A DNA stretch of 64,000 bases from Rhodopirellula halodulae. Its GTDB lineage: Bacteria > Planctomycetota > Planctomycetia > Pirellulales > Pirellulaceae. The stretch spans positions 1,685,146 through 1,749,145 of the forward strand of contig NZ_JAJKFV010000029.1 of assembly GCF_020966775.1 (NCBI RefSeq), read 5' to 3'. Positions 47,746 through 56,229 of this stretch are shown piece after piece. Position 1 is the stretch's first letter, and each line of letters opens with the position of its first letter. The position numbers and the translations under genes were made by a program. The notes under the pieces were generated by a model. That model was not told the DNA's origin. It searched no databases and saw nothing but the letters and a program-made list of their open reading frames with translations.

Positions 47746-50700
47746 ATGGGAATCAATTTGATGAGGCGTCGAGGATCAAATCAAAACGGTCGACGTTTAG
47801 GAATGCGAGATCCCGTCGTGTTCGCGATTCTCGCGATGGCGGCAGTTCCCACGTTCCTGGTGTCCTCGCTCGTCGCTCAATCACCGGTTGGCTCGGTGGA
47901 GATGGAACGCAGGATCGAACGGGGGATCAAAGAAGGCAACGGACCTGCCAACGCTGGGCCGGCGGGAAACGCTGGGCCAGCGGGAAACGAAGATGTCGCT
48001 CGCGTGATGCGAGAGTTCGAAGGCCGTGGCGATCTGGGCGACGGCTCACCACCAGCCTCACCGGTCGAAACCGTTTCCCGTCTGCGTGTTCCTGACGATC
48101 TGCGAATCGAGTTGGTTGCCGGTGAACCGGATCTCGCACAGCCAATCGATATCAGCTTTGATTTCAAAGGCCGCATGTGGGTGGTCGAGTATCGACAGTA
48201 CCCGTTTCCGGCTGGTTTGAAAGTCGTCCGTTACGACCAACACTTGCGAGCGGTTTTTGATTCCTTTCCCAAACCTCCACCGCACCATGTTCCGGGCGCG
48301 GATCGCGTGAGCGTTTGGGAAGACACCAACGGTGACGGGACCTACGACTCCCGCCGTGTGGTGATCGACGGATTGAACATCGCGACCAGCGTGGCGGTCA
48401 CGACATCAGGAATCTGGGTGTTGAACGCACCGTATTTATTGTTCTATCCCGATGCTGACCATGACGCTGTCATCGATGATGAGCCAATCGTGCATCTCAG
48501 CGGCTTCGGTTTGGAAGACACTCACGCGGTCGCGAACAGTTTGCGGTTGGGGCCGGACGGTTGGATCTACGGTGCCAACGGAAGCACGACGACCGCCCGC
48601 GTTCGAGCCCCTTTATCCGAAAGCCCTGAACAAACAACCGACTTCGAAGGCCAATGCGTCTGGCGATATCAACCTGAGGAACATCGTTTTGAGATCTTTG
48701 CCGAAGGCGGTGGCAACACGTTCGGTTTGGAGATTGATCGGGACGGGTTCGTGTTCTCAGGCACCAACAACGGCAAGACACGCGGCATGTTCTATCCTCA
48801 GGGCAGCTACGGCCGAAAGAACTGGGGCAAACACGGTCCGCTGACCAATCCACATGCGTATGGTTTCTTTGAACACATGCGTTTTGAGGGAGACAGCCGA
48901 AGGTTCACGCAAGCGTTGGTTCGCTATCAAGACAACCTGTTGCCCACGCGATACCAAAATCAATTCATCGCTATCAATCCGCTGCAGCGATGCGTGATCA
49001 CCAGTCGCGTGTTGGATGACGCGTCGTCGTTTCGAACAGAGGACATCGAGAACACGATCGAAACCGATGATCGTTGGTTTCGCCCTGTTGCAATCACGGT
49101 GGGGCCTGACGGTGCGGTCTATTTCGCGGATTGGTATGACACGCGTTTGACTCACGTGGATCCGCGGGACAATTGGCACAAGACCAGCGGCCGTGTATAC
49201 CGACTCGTCTCCGCGAAAGCCCCTCCCGTCGAGACCAACACTAGATACGAACGGCTTCTGCCATCACGAACCAAGTTGGATTTGACGGCCATGTCAGACA
49301 GGGAGTTGACCGAATTGCTCGCTCACCCGAGCCGCACGCTGCAGCGTTTGGCGGTGGAAGTATTGGCAAATCACAAGCGTCCGTCGTTGGCCGCCATCGC
49401 CACGCTCCGGGACTTGCTTGGGGCGGAGAGCGATTCTCGTAGCCTGCCCGCACTTTGGATTCTGAGTCGTCGGGGTGAGATGACCGAAGAAGACTGGTCG
49501 CTGGCGATGGACAGTTCCAACGAACACGTCCGTCGGTGGTCGATTCGGTTGATCGGCGATCGCGGCATTGCCACAGAATCGCAAGCAGCAAAACTGCGCC
49601 GAATGGCTGCGGAAGAAAACAATCCGCGAGTCAGGTCGCAATTGGCGTCCACCGCCGCACGGTTGTCGTCGACGACGGCGTTGTCAATGCTTCGCGAACT
49701 GATGCTGCGACAGAAAGACCAGTCGGATTTGCATCTACCACTGCTGATTTGGTGGGCGGTCGAATCCCACTGCGCATCATCCGGTGAGCCATTGTTGAAG
49801 CTGTTGGAAGAGCCGCGTCTTTGGGGAAGCGAGTTGGTTCAGCAAACGATTTTGTCGCGACTGATGCGTCGCTTCGCGGCGGAGGATTCTTCACGCGGTT
49901 ATCAACTCTGTGCGAGACTGCTTGAACTGGCTCCGACAGTGGATGCGAAGGCGGAGTTGATGCGTGGGTTCGAGGAAGCCACCGTGGGTCGTAAAAACGC
50001 GACGTACCCTGAATCGCTGACCGACCAATTCGCGATCTATCGGAAAGAACGGCCCGGTTCTGATTTGCTGATCCGGTTGCGACAAGGCGATCCGCAGGCC
50101 ACGCAAACAGCATTGCGATCAGTGGAAGATGGCGAGACGCCGATCCAAACAAAGGTGAGGTTGATTGAAGCCTTCGGTGATCTCCGCACGCCGGCGGCGG
50201 TCCCCATGCTGCGTCGGCGTCTGGTGTCGGATCCGTCCGACGCGGTCAAGCAAGCTGCACTGTTGTCGTTGGCCCAATTCTCGTCTGCCGAAATCGGTAC
50301 GTGGATCGCGTCGGCTTACCAAACCGCGATGGACGGCCGCGGCAATTTGCGAGAGGTGGCGATTCGCGTGTTGGCCAGCCGCGATGCCTGGGCGATGGTT
50401 TTGATGGACCAGATTGACGCCGCGAAGATCCCGGTCGAACGGGTACCAATGGATGTCGTCGTGCAGATGCGGTCGCTGGAAAATTCGGCGTTGCAAGACC
50501 GACTCCAACGGCACTGGGGATTGGTGCGTGCGACGCCGCAGCAGAAACAAGCTCGCATCCGAGAGGTAAAGGATCTGGTTCAAGCGGCCTCCACGTTTGA
50601 CGAACATCGAGGGAAAGATCTGTTTGCCAAGCATTGCGGCAATTGCCATCGATTGTTTGGCGAGGGAGGAATGGTTGGTCCCGAGTTGACCGGATATGAA

Positions 50701-51009
50701 CGATCGAACCTGGATTTTCTGTTGCTCGCGGTCATCGATCCTTCGGCGGGGATCCGTGAGGAGTTCACGAATTATCGATTGCTCACCAACGACGGACGCG
50801 TGATCAGTGGGTTGCTGGAAGACCAAACCCCGCAGTGGGTCACGATTCGGACCGCGGAAGGCAACGCGATCCGCATCTCACGAGACGAGATCGAGTCGCT
50901 GCAAGCATCCGCGGTGTCGCTGATGCCAGAGAATCTTCTCACGCCGCTATCCGCTGCCGAAATTCGCGACCTGATGGGCTACCTGCAAATGCCAACCGCG
51001 GTTCGTTGA
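47746..51009 (+). CDS. Pirellula-type membrane-bound dehydrogenase with haem domain
   Basis: A protein of about 1087 residues; the ATG at 47746 or 47761 gives the best signal peptide, though the frame is open to 47692. The N-terminal third is a beta-propeller dehydrogenase domain of the planctomycete membrane-bound dehydrogenase type (GEPDLAQPIDISFDFKGRMW; VRAPLSESP; FADWYDTRLTHVDP). The middle has HEAT-like repeats. The C-terminus has a single CGNCH haem motif (about residue 964) followed by the planctomycete haem-binding domain (GPELTGYERSNLDFLL). The substrate is unknown; sugars are likely, given the neighbouring sulfatase. Confidence 0.88.
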   Translation: MGINLMRRRGSNQNGRRLGMRDPVVFAILAMAAVPTFLVSSLVAQSPVGSVEMERRIERGIKEGNGPANAGPAGNAGPAGNEDVARVMREFEGRGDLGDGSPPASPVETVSRLRVPDDLRIELVAGEPDLAQPIDISFDFKGRMWVVEYRQYPFPAGLKVVRYDQHLRAVFDSFPKPPPHHVPGADRVSVWEDTNGDGTYDSRRVVIDGLNIATSVAVTTSGIWVLNAPYLLFYPDADHDAVIDDEPIVHLSGFGLEDTHAVANSLRLGPDGWIYGANGSTTTARVRAPLSESPEQTTDFEGQCVWRYQPEEHRFEIFAEGGGNTFGLEIDRDGFVFSGTNNGKTRGMFYPQGSYGRKNWGKHGPLTNPHAYGFFEHMRFEGDSRRFTQALVRYQDNLLPTRYQNQFIAINPLQRCVITSRVLDDASSFRTEDIENTIETDDRWFRPVAITVGPDGAVYFADWYDTRLTHVDPRDNWHKTSGRVYRLVSAKAPPVETNTRYERLLPSRTKLDLTAMSDRELTELLAHPSRTLQRLAVEVLANHKRPSLAAIATLRDLLGAESDSRSLPALWILSRRGEMTEEDWSLAMDSSNEHVRRWSIRLIGDRGIATESQAAKLRRMAAEENNPRVRSQLASTAARLSSTTALSMLRELMLRQKDQSDLHLPLLIWWAVESHCASSGEPLLKLLEEPRLWGSELVQQTILSRLMRRFAAEDSSRGYQLCARLLELAPTVDAKAELMRGFEEATVGRKNATYPESLTDQFAIYRKERPGSDLLIRLRQGDPQATQTALRSVEDGETPIQTKVRLIEAFGDLRTPAAVPMLRRRLVSDPSDAVKQAALLSLAQFSSAEIGTWIASAYQTAMDGRGNLREVAIRVLASRDAWAMVLMDQIDAAKIPVERVPMDVVVQMRSLENSALQDRLQRHWGLVRATPQQKQARIREVKDLVQAASTFDEHRGKDLFAKHCGNCHRLFGEGGMVGPELTGYERSNLDFLLLAVIDPSAGIREEFTNYRLLTNDGRVISGLLEDQTPQWVTIRTAEGNAIRISRDEIESLQASAVSLMPENLLTPLSAAEIRDLMGYLQMPTAVR

Positions 51010-51272
51010 AGGAGACGCCTTCTGACGACTCAAAGTGCCACGCCAACGCAGGTTGTTACGTGCCACACGATGGCTGTGCATCGAACAACATAGAAAAGAC
51101 GCACGGGGAAAGTCACACGGGCATGTTCAGCACGGCGACACAACCGATGCACTTACCCAAATGCACACACATTCAAATGCGTACACATACAAGAGCTTTG
51201 GTAGCATCGATTCGTGTCTGCCGTGCATGGATGGGGCCAGCGTTGCCTTGATCCTACGGGCCGACCGCGCGC

Positions 51273-51542
51273 TCACTCCGGTGGTGTGAACTTAGGTGCC
51301 GAGGGCTCGTTGGGTTCCTCGTCCTCGTCGTCATACGAGTTGGACGGAGGCGTGTCCATCGACACGGCTCGGCTGGCTTCGTCTTGCACTTGTCGGAACT
51401 GTTGCTGAACGTCCTGCAGACTGCGCCGAAACTGGCTGTAGGTGGAGCCAAATTTTCGGGCGACTTCCGGCAAGTTGCCACCGAACAGGACGACCGCAAT
51501 CACACCGATCACGGCCAGTTCAAACGGACTGAGACCAAACAT
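51273..51542 (-). CDS. tatA: Twin-arginine translocase subunit TatA/E-like
   Basis: An 89-residue protein with the TatA pattern: one N-terminal transmembrane helix (FELAVIGVIAVVLFGG), an FG-x-x-x-LP hinge (FGGNLPEVARKFG), an amphipathic helix and an acidic tail. It would form the pore-type subunit of the Tat system in the cytoplasmic membrane. It lies 1 bp after a second tatA-like gene on the same strand; tatC is not in the window. Confidence 0.88.
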   Translation of the reverse strand: MFGLSPFELAVIGVIAVVLFGGNLPEVARKFGSTYSQFRRSLQDVQQQFRQVQDEASRAVSMDTPPSNSYDDEDEEPNEPSAPKFTPPE

Positions 51543-51543
51543 C

Positions 51544-51774
51544 TCAGGCGTTCTCGTCCTTGCGTTCCGCTGCTTCGTCTTCGTCGTCCACGGTTTCCGC
51601 CATGCCGCGTTTGAACTCGTTGGCGCTGCGTCCCAGGTTTCTCATCAACGAAGGCAGTTTGGCACCGCCAAAGAGAACCAAGCAGATCACCAAGACAATC
51701 ATCAACTCGGGCAAACCTGGCATTCCAAACGCCAAGAACAATCCGGCGGCCATCGAACTCATCGTCATCAACAT
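51544..51774 (-). CDS. tatA: Second twin-arginine translocase subunit TatA-like
   Basis: A 76-residue protein (from the ATG at 51774; a longer frame begins at 51825) with a TatA core: helix LPELMIVLVICLVLFGG, hinge FGGAKLPSLMRNLGRSANEFKRG and an acidic tail. Two TatA-type subunits in tandem are common where one has a TatB-like role. It is the upstream gene of the pair. Confidence 0.82.
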   Translation of the reverse strand: MLMTMSSMAAGLFLAFGMPGLPELMIVLVICLVLFGGAKLPSLMRNLGRSANEFKRGMAETVDDEDEAAERKDENA

Positions 51775-52534
51775 TCCATCAATCCCGCTAAACAAAGTGG
51801 TGTGCGAAACATGCCAACGCGACATGCATCGAGGCCGATCAGTTCATCGCGTCATTGCCGCGTCGCAGCAAGGAAACTGCCAGACATTCAAGGTCCGGAC
51901 AAGGGAGTTTCCTAGGTCGCATACGCTCAACCACCCGGAACTCGTTCGCGGGTGGAGCAATTTCAACGGATGAAACGATCATTCGGCGTCGGCGAAAGCG
52001 GGTAGGTCATTCGCGAGCGTCATGCAAACCGGGAAAAACTCCCCGGTACTCATAGGCTCGTTCGAATACCTCCGGACCGAAGCAATGGACGTCGTTTCCA
52101 AGTCCATTGCAACATTCTATCCGCAGGCTTCCGAATGTCAAAGTGGGATCGCACTCAACCAGCACGGCGAAATTCACACAGGAAAATCTCTTGAAAGCCC
52201 CGTGCGGCATGCTGCCAGCATGTCCGCTTGATTACCCCGGTCCACTCTGGTGGTGTTGGTTGGAGTGTATTGTGCGTGTGCTCGAAATGCTGCCGTTTGC
52301 CGCTTCGAAAATTCGGCGATTTGAAAATTCAGCGATCGCGGGTTCGAACTGAGGTGCCCGGTTGAATTGCCACCATTTGTGATCGATTCAGCAACAAAAC
52401 TTGGCTCGGAAAGCCGCTCCACCATTCGTTCTTCCGAAAAGACGCCGGATCGGGATGAATTCGCATTGTTTGTCACGCTCGACTCGCTGAACGTTTTGCC
52501 AAACGTGTCTTCGCTTTGTCCGTTGGAGCAGCCC
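51775..52534. other. Gene-poor region upstream of integrase
   Basis: About 760 bp between tatA and the chosen integrase start. It contains only short frames with no family resemblance. A stem-loop (ACCGGGA ... TCCCCGGT) lies near 52027-52050, a CATGCT/AGCATG palindrome near 52209-52222, and a pair of 14-bp direct repeats at 52307-52336. The promoters of tatA (minus) and the integrase (plus) must be here; I cannot assign -35/-10 boxes with confidence. Confidence 0.5.
52307..52336. repeat. Direct repeat upstream of integrase
   Basis: GAAAATTCGGCGAT (52307-52320) and GAAAATTCAGCGAT (52323-52336), one mismatch, 16-bp period. The spacing and position, about 200 bp before the integrase ATG, would suit an operator or accessory site, but nothing in the sequence proves binding. 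Confidence 0.45.
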
Positions 52535-53884
52535 ATGTCTCGTCTCGTCGCAACCGATGCACCGCGTCTCTATTCCAATGGCCAACCTTGGCGAAACGCT
52601 CGTGGCCGCGACGCGCCGCGGCAAGCCGTGGAGACCGAGTTCAAAGCCGAACACGCGGTCGTGAATCTTTCGACTCAGCCGCCCATTCCTTTGGTTGTCA
52701 AACGTCTGGTTCGTGAATTGCGGATCCGCTTTTACGCCGTCAAGACAGTCAAGAACTATCGCTCAGCTTGGGTTCGCTTCTTTCGGTGGTATCGTGGGCC
52801 ATTGGACCAAATCGACCAAGAAGACATTCGGGAATATTTGGAGTTGCTCGTCAACGGTGGAGCGTCGTCGTCTGAGGTGAGCGTCACGCTGTCGGCCCTG
52901 AGGACCGGTCTGGACAAGCTTTGTTTGTTGCGTTGCACGGTCGGACTTGTATCCCCGCGAAAGTCAAATCGATTGCCAGTCGTGATGTCCAAGAAAGAGA
53001 TCCAGCGAATGATGGAAGCGGCTCGCACGTTGAGAGACAAGCTGTTGCTCAGTGTGTTGTATGCGACCGGTTTGCGAGTCTCGGAAGTCGCCCGCTTGCA
53101 GTGGACGGATTTTGATTTCGATCGCCAGCAAATTCGAGTTCAGCTTGGCAAAGGCAAAAAAGATCGCTACGTCATGTTGGCCGATGATTTGTTGCCGCTG
53201 ATGAGGCAGTTGTGGCAACACACCAAAGGAATCGGGTACCTCTTTCCATCCGAAGACGGGCGAAGCGGACGGCATCTTTCTCCGCGAACGATCCAGCGTG
53301 CGGTCAAACGGGCTCGGGTTCTGGCGGGAATCAACAAGGCGATCACGCCACACAGTTTCCGACACAGTTTTGCAACGCACCTCATCGAATCCGGTACGGA
53401 CATTCGTTTCATCCAAAAGCTGCTCGGGCACACCAACCTCGAGACCACATCGCTGTACACGAAGGTCGCGCAGATGAAATCGACTGCGGTCGCCAGTCCA
53501 TTGGATCACTTGGGAAGTGAATCGGCGGCGTCGGTGCAGTCGTCTGCTCGGAAGCCACCGTCCCCGCCTTCCGTCGGCCGGATGCGTCTCGAAGTGGATC
53601 CAAATCCCAATTCGAATGGCTCGCATGCGGTGAATTTGGGCATTTGGCGAGACGGTGAATTGCTCCCGTTGCCGGGAGTGCTGGCAACGATGCCCCGACC
53701 TGACTGGGTGTCTTTGCAAATCCCGCTGCAAGACACCTGGGAACCGACCTTGCGAAGACTACCCGCCATGCAGCGAGAGCGATTGGAGTCGCCGCAGTTT
53801 TTCAGTTTGGTGCAGCAAGAGGTTGCCAAGCGACTGGTGCGAATCAGAGGCTCGGCACCGTCGCACTCAAAGAAGCCGCAGTGA
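52535..53884 (+). CDS. Integron-associated tyrosine recombinase (IntI-like)
   Basis: A 449-residue recombinase expected to excise and integrate cassettes. I chose the ATG at 52535 (GGAG 7 bp upstream); the frame is open to a TTG at 52367 (505 residues). The five catalytic positions are visible (ATG numbering): Arg181 in ATGLRVSE, His273 and Arg276 in TPHSFRHSF, His299 in LLGHTN and Tyr308 in SLYTKV. SPLDHL after the tyrosine resembles the end of IntI proteins. IntI proteins are usually 320-340 residues; this one adds about 60 at the N-terminus and 120 at the C-terminus. The stretch between GKGKKDR and the TIQRAVKRA helix is only about 35-40 residues, so the IntI-specific insertion seems missing, as in XerC/D. 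It is co-directional with the array. Confidence 0.85.
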   Translation: MSRLVATDAPRLYSNGQPWRNARGRDAPRQAVETEFKAEHAVVNLSTQPPIPLVVKRLVRELRIRFYAVKTVKNYRSAWVRFFRWYRGPLDQIDQEDIREYLELLVNGGASSSEVSVTLSALRTGLDKLCLLRCTVGLVSPRKSNRLPVVMSKKEIQRMMEAARTLRDKLLLSVLYATGLRVSEVARLQWTDFDFDRQQIRVQLGKGKKDRYVMLADDLLPLMRQLWQHTKGIGYLFPSEDGRSGRHLSPRTIQRAVKRARVLAGINKAITPHSFRHSFATHLIESGTDIRFIQKLLGHTNLETTSLYTKVAQMKSTAVASPLDHLGSESAASVQSSARKPPSPPSVGRMRLEVDPNPNSNGSHAVNLGIWRDGELLPLPGVLATMPRPDWVSLQIPLQDTWEPTLRRLPAMQRERLESPQFFSLVQQEVAKRLVRIRGSAPSHSKKPQ

Positions 53885-54141
53885 GTTCACGTAGAAGAAC
53901 TTTATTCTCCTCCGCAAGGCATCGCACTTGTCTGTCAGCGGAGACGCTGTTTGAAGGTCCAATCTCCAGCGTCATGAAACACCGTTAAACTCGCGTTTCG
54001 GACGAAGCAACGAAAGTAAAGTCAGGTAAACGCGACCAGACCCAAGCAAAAAAATGCAAACTGATCCCCAGTCAGCTAAGATCGTCCACCCAATCCCTCC
54101 CATTCCCAAGCATGGACGACACCCTGTCGTCCAGAAACCCG
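53885..54141 (+). other. attI region between integrase and first cassette
   Basis: The cassette rule places recombination between G54141 and T54142, so attI ends at 54141. Just before it is a perfect inverted repeat, GGACGAC/GTCGTCC (54114-54120, 54126-54132). The run TGTCGTCCAGAAACCCGTT resembles the right end of the attC sites (TGTCGTAAAAACCTTCCGTT). Another core-like GTTAAAC lies at 53984. A weak hairpin (AGTTC/GAACT, 53884-53901, then TTATT) may end the integrase transcript. A weak -10-like TAAGAT (54075-54080) could belong to a cassette promoter Pc. Confidence 0.7.
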
Positions 54142-54159
54142 TTAGCGGACACGAGCGTA

Positions 54160-54564
54160 TTGGCCGATCAACGTTACCTTCTGACTTACATTGCGCCGCA
54201 TCCCATCCCGCAATGGAAACGTTCACCTTCCGAGGTCGATCGCTTCCGCGATTTGCTATCTGCGTTCAACGATTCACCACTCTTTGACGAACCGCCGCCA
54301 GATTTTGATTTTGCGGCTCTGTCCGCACATGCCGAGGCGTTCGAGACTACAGTGATGTCGACTCTCGCTGAGGTCGGTTCGTATTCACCCGGAAATCGGC
54401 CGCTTTACGAACTCGCTCGATGTTGCTCTGAACTCAAACGTCGGTTGGCCCGTACTGGTGCCATTGACTCTCAGATACTCGTCGCATTGGGTGAATATCG
54501 TGGACTCGTATCCAAAAATATCGTCGAACTTGATGCCGTCTACCTTCGCCAGCATCAACCGTAG
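54160..54564 (+). CDS. Cassette 1 protein, unknown
   Basis: Cassette 1 spans 54142-54704; its ends GTTAGCGGACACG and CGTGTCCGCTAAC are complementary over 13 bp. The encoded protein is helical and soluble with no family I recognise. The start is uncertain. TTG at 54160 lies at the same distance from the cassette edge as ATG in the other cassettes and gives 134 residues. The upstream ATG at 54112 gives 150 residues but lies in attI, so it would be lost when the cassette moves. Confidence 0.65.
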   Translation: MADQRYLLTYIAPHPIPQWKRSPSEVDRFRDLLSAFNDSPLFDEPPPDFDFAALSAHAEAFETTVMSTLAEVGSYSPGNRPLYELARCCSELKRRLARTGAIDSQILVALGEYRGLVSKNIVELDAVYLRQHQP

Positions 54565-54574
54565 TTCACGTGTC

Positions 54575-54710
54575 CGCTAACATGGTTTTTACGCTAGGCC
54601 TTCGGCACACCTTCGCTCTTTGGCAACGCTCGCTGGCTTTGGTACAATCTTCTTAGTTCAAACATCGCTCGCTTCGTTCAGGGCGGTGTCGTAAAAACCT
54701 TCCGTTGTGC
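54575..54710 (+). repeat. attC1
   Basis: Integron recombination site after cassette 1. The outer arm CGCTAAC pairs with the start of cassette 1 in the excised circle. Inner arms GGTTTTTACG and CGTAAAAACC pair over 10 bp. The cut is after G54704. Promoter-like -35 TTGGCA at 54620-54625 and -10 TACAAT at 54643-54648, spacer 17 bp, pointing into cassette 2. Confidence 0.93.
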
Positions 54711-54727
54711 GGACGAGATTTTCACAA

Positions 54728-55144
54728 ATGGCACACCCAGATATGGACGCCCTGCTCGACGAAGGTCTTCAGGTCGCAATTCACTTCCTCGAAAAGAACG
54801 GCGAATTCTTCCCGTTCGGCGTCACCATGGCTCCGGACGGCAGTATCGCGCATACACAGGGCTACACTGGCGACGAGCATCCACCATCACAAGAGGTGAT
54901 CGACCTGCTTCTTCGCGGCTTTCAATCTGGCGCGACCGCTGGCGACTACAAATCCACTGCACTGATCTCAGATGTTCGCGTTTCGCTCGATGGCACCACG
55001 AAAACCGACGCCATTAGCGTCACGGTCGAGCATCACGAGGACCAACCGGTCACTTGTCTTCTGCCATACACCAAGACTGATGCTGGCTACGAGTTTGGCG
55101 AACTTATTGCGCAACGCGCCGATAGCAACGTTTTCCCACACTAA
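54728..55144 (+). CDS. Cassette 2 protein, unknown
   Basis: A 138-residue soluble protein in cassette 2 (54705-55280). The start ATG at 54728 is 24 bp inside the cassette. N-terminal half helical (DALLDEGLQVAIHFLEKNG), then an alternating strand-rich region. It has the size and composition of small immunity-type or regulatory proteins, but I do not recognise the family. The promoter-like element in attC1 lies about 80 bp upstream. Confidence 0.75.
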   Translation: MAHPDMDALLDEGLQVAIHFLEKNGEFFPFGVTMAPDGSIAHTQGYTGDEHPPSQEVIDLLLRGFQSGATAGDYKSTALISDVRVSLDGTTKTDAISVTVEHHEDQPVTCLLPYTKTDAGYEFGELIAQRADSNVFPH

Positions 55145-55148
55145 CGCC

Positions 55149-55286
55149 GCACAACATGGTTTTTACGCTGCGGCCTTCGGCACACCTTGGCTCTTTGGCA
55201 ACGGGCCATACCCTTGGTACAATTTCACGTAGTTCAGGCATCGTTCGCTTCGTTTAGGGCGGTGTCGTAAAAACCTTCCGTTGTAC
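55149..55286 (+). repeat. attC2
   Basis: Outer arm GCACAAC, complementary to the start of cassette 2 (9 bp). Cut after G55280. Inner arms as in attC1, with a G-rich variant just inside (GCTGCGGCC). Promoter-like -35 TTGGCA 55195-55200, -10 TACAAT 55218-55223, 17-bp spacer. Confidence 0.93.
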
Positions 55287-55302
55287 GGCCCAGATCACTC
55301 AG

Positions 55303-55587
55303 ATGGACACCGAACTGGTAACCGCGACTCGCGTGTTTGAACTCGCCGAAGGGCGTGTCGTGGTTGCCGACGAGTTCTTCCACGATTTCGCTGGCCGCTC
55401 CGCCCCATTCGATCTCGACGTCGTGGTGGTGTCGCCGTCTGGCGATCGCGTCCCCATGACCGCGTGCATTTCACATCCGCTGATCCATGCTCGGCCGCCT
55501 CGTGCACCGGGATTCGTCTGCACATTCGATGGCACAACCAAATCCGCCATCCCTGCTGGTTCACGGATCGTGCTCCCCAACGCGTAG
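55303..55587 (+). CDS. Cassette 3 protein, unknown
   Basis: A 94-residue protein in cassette 3 (55281-55721), with ATG 23 bp inside the cassette. The sequence is rich in Val and alternating polar residues, predicting a small beta-sheet domain; no signal peptide or metal site. Family not recognised. Confidence 0.7.
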   Translation: MDTELVTATRVFELAEGRVVVADEFFHDFAGRSAPFDLDVVVVSPSGDRVPMTACISHPLIHARPPRAPGFVCTFDGTTKSAIPAGSRIVLPNA

Positions 55588-55591
55588 GGCC

Positions 55592-55727
55592 GTACAACAT
55601 GGTTTTTACGCTAGGCCTTCGGCACACCTTCCAACTTTGTCAACGCGGGCTGGCCTTGGTACAATCTTCGTAGTTCAGACATCGTTCGCTTCGTTTAGGG
55701 CGGTGTCGTAAAAACCTTCCGTTGTGT
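55592..55727 (+). repeat. attC3
   Basis: Outer arm GTACAAC; the arm pairs over 12 bp with the start of cassette 3 (GTTGTACGGCCC). Cut after G55721. Promoter-like -35 TTGTCA 55637-55642, -10 TACAAT 55660-55665, 17-bp spacer. The middle is close to that of attC9 and attC16. Confidence 0.93.
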
Positions 55728-55740
55728 GACGCAGGCTCTC

Positions 55741-56061
55741 ATGAATGCTGACGATTTCGCACGCCTCTGTCGCGCCGACAAGGACGCCATGGTCGCCGCA
55801 TTCTTCGATCCCGCCGCTGAAACTGCCGTCGGCGAGCTGATTGCCTCGCTCGACCTTGATGACGCCCAGCTCGCAACCTTGCGCCAGATTCTCGACGGTG
55901 CGCTCACTGACGCCATGTACAACTTGCTCGTTGGGCTTGACGGCGGTGCTTCGATTGGCGACGTCCAACAATCGTACGATCTTCGCGATGAATCTGGGGC
56001 AGCGATCACCGGCGATGGTGACCTTGAATCTGCTGCATTTGCGGCCTTTCACGAATCGTGA
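55741..56061 (+). CDS. Cassette 4 protein, unknown
   Basis: A 106-residue acidic, mainly helical protein in cassette 4 (55722-56212). I chose the ATG at 55741, 20 bp inside the cassette; a GTG at 55726 is in frame but overlaps the recombination arm. The sequence of about four short helices, with repeated Leu/Ala/Asp, resembles small regulatory or bacteriocin-leader-like proteins only in a general way. Family not recognised. Confidence 0.7.
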   Translation: MNADDFARLCRADKDAMVAAFFDPAAETAVGELIASLDLDDAQLATLRQILDGALTDAMYNLLVGLDGGASIGDVQQSYDLRDESGAAITGDGDLESAAFAAFHES

Positions 56062-56082
56062 CCTTTACGGTGCTTCAGCGTC

Positions 56083-56218
56083 ACACAACATGGTTTTTAC
56101 GCTAGGCCTTCGGCACACCTTGGCTCTTTGGCAACGGGCCCTGGCCTTGGTACAATTCTTGTAGTTCAGGCATCGTACGCTTCGTTTAGGGCGGTGTCGT
56201 AAAAACCTCCCGTTAGCC
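56083..56218 (+). repeat. attC4
   Basis: Outer arm ACACAAC, 12-bp match to the start of cassette 4. Cut after G56212. The right spacer is TCCC instead of TTCC. Promoter-like -35 TTGGCA 56128-56133, -10 TACAAT 56151-56156, 17-bp spacer. Confidence 0.93.
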
Positions 56219-56229
56219 GCCAGAGACCA

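Noticed and set aside
52367..52534. TTG at 52367 as integrase start
   Set aside because: The ATG at 52535 has a GGAG site upstream and the extra 56 residues look unstructured; cannot be ruled out.
53984..53990. GTTAAAC as the attI crossover point
   Set aside because: It matches the core consensus but the first cassette's closing arm pairs with GTTAGCGGACACG at 54141, so the true junction is there.
54112..54159. ATG at 54112 as the start of the first cassette gene
   Set aside because: It lies outside the cassette, in attI. TTG at 54160 has the same position relative to the cassette edge as the starts of other cassettes. Kept as an alternative only.
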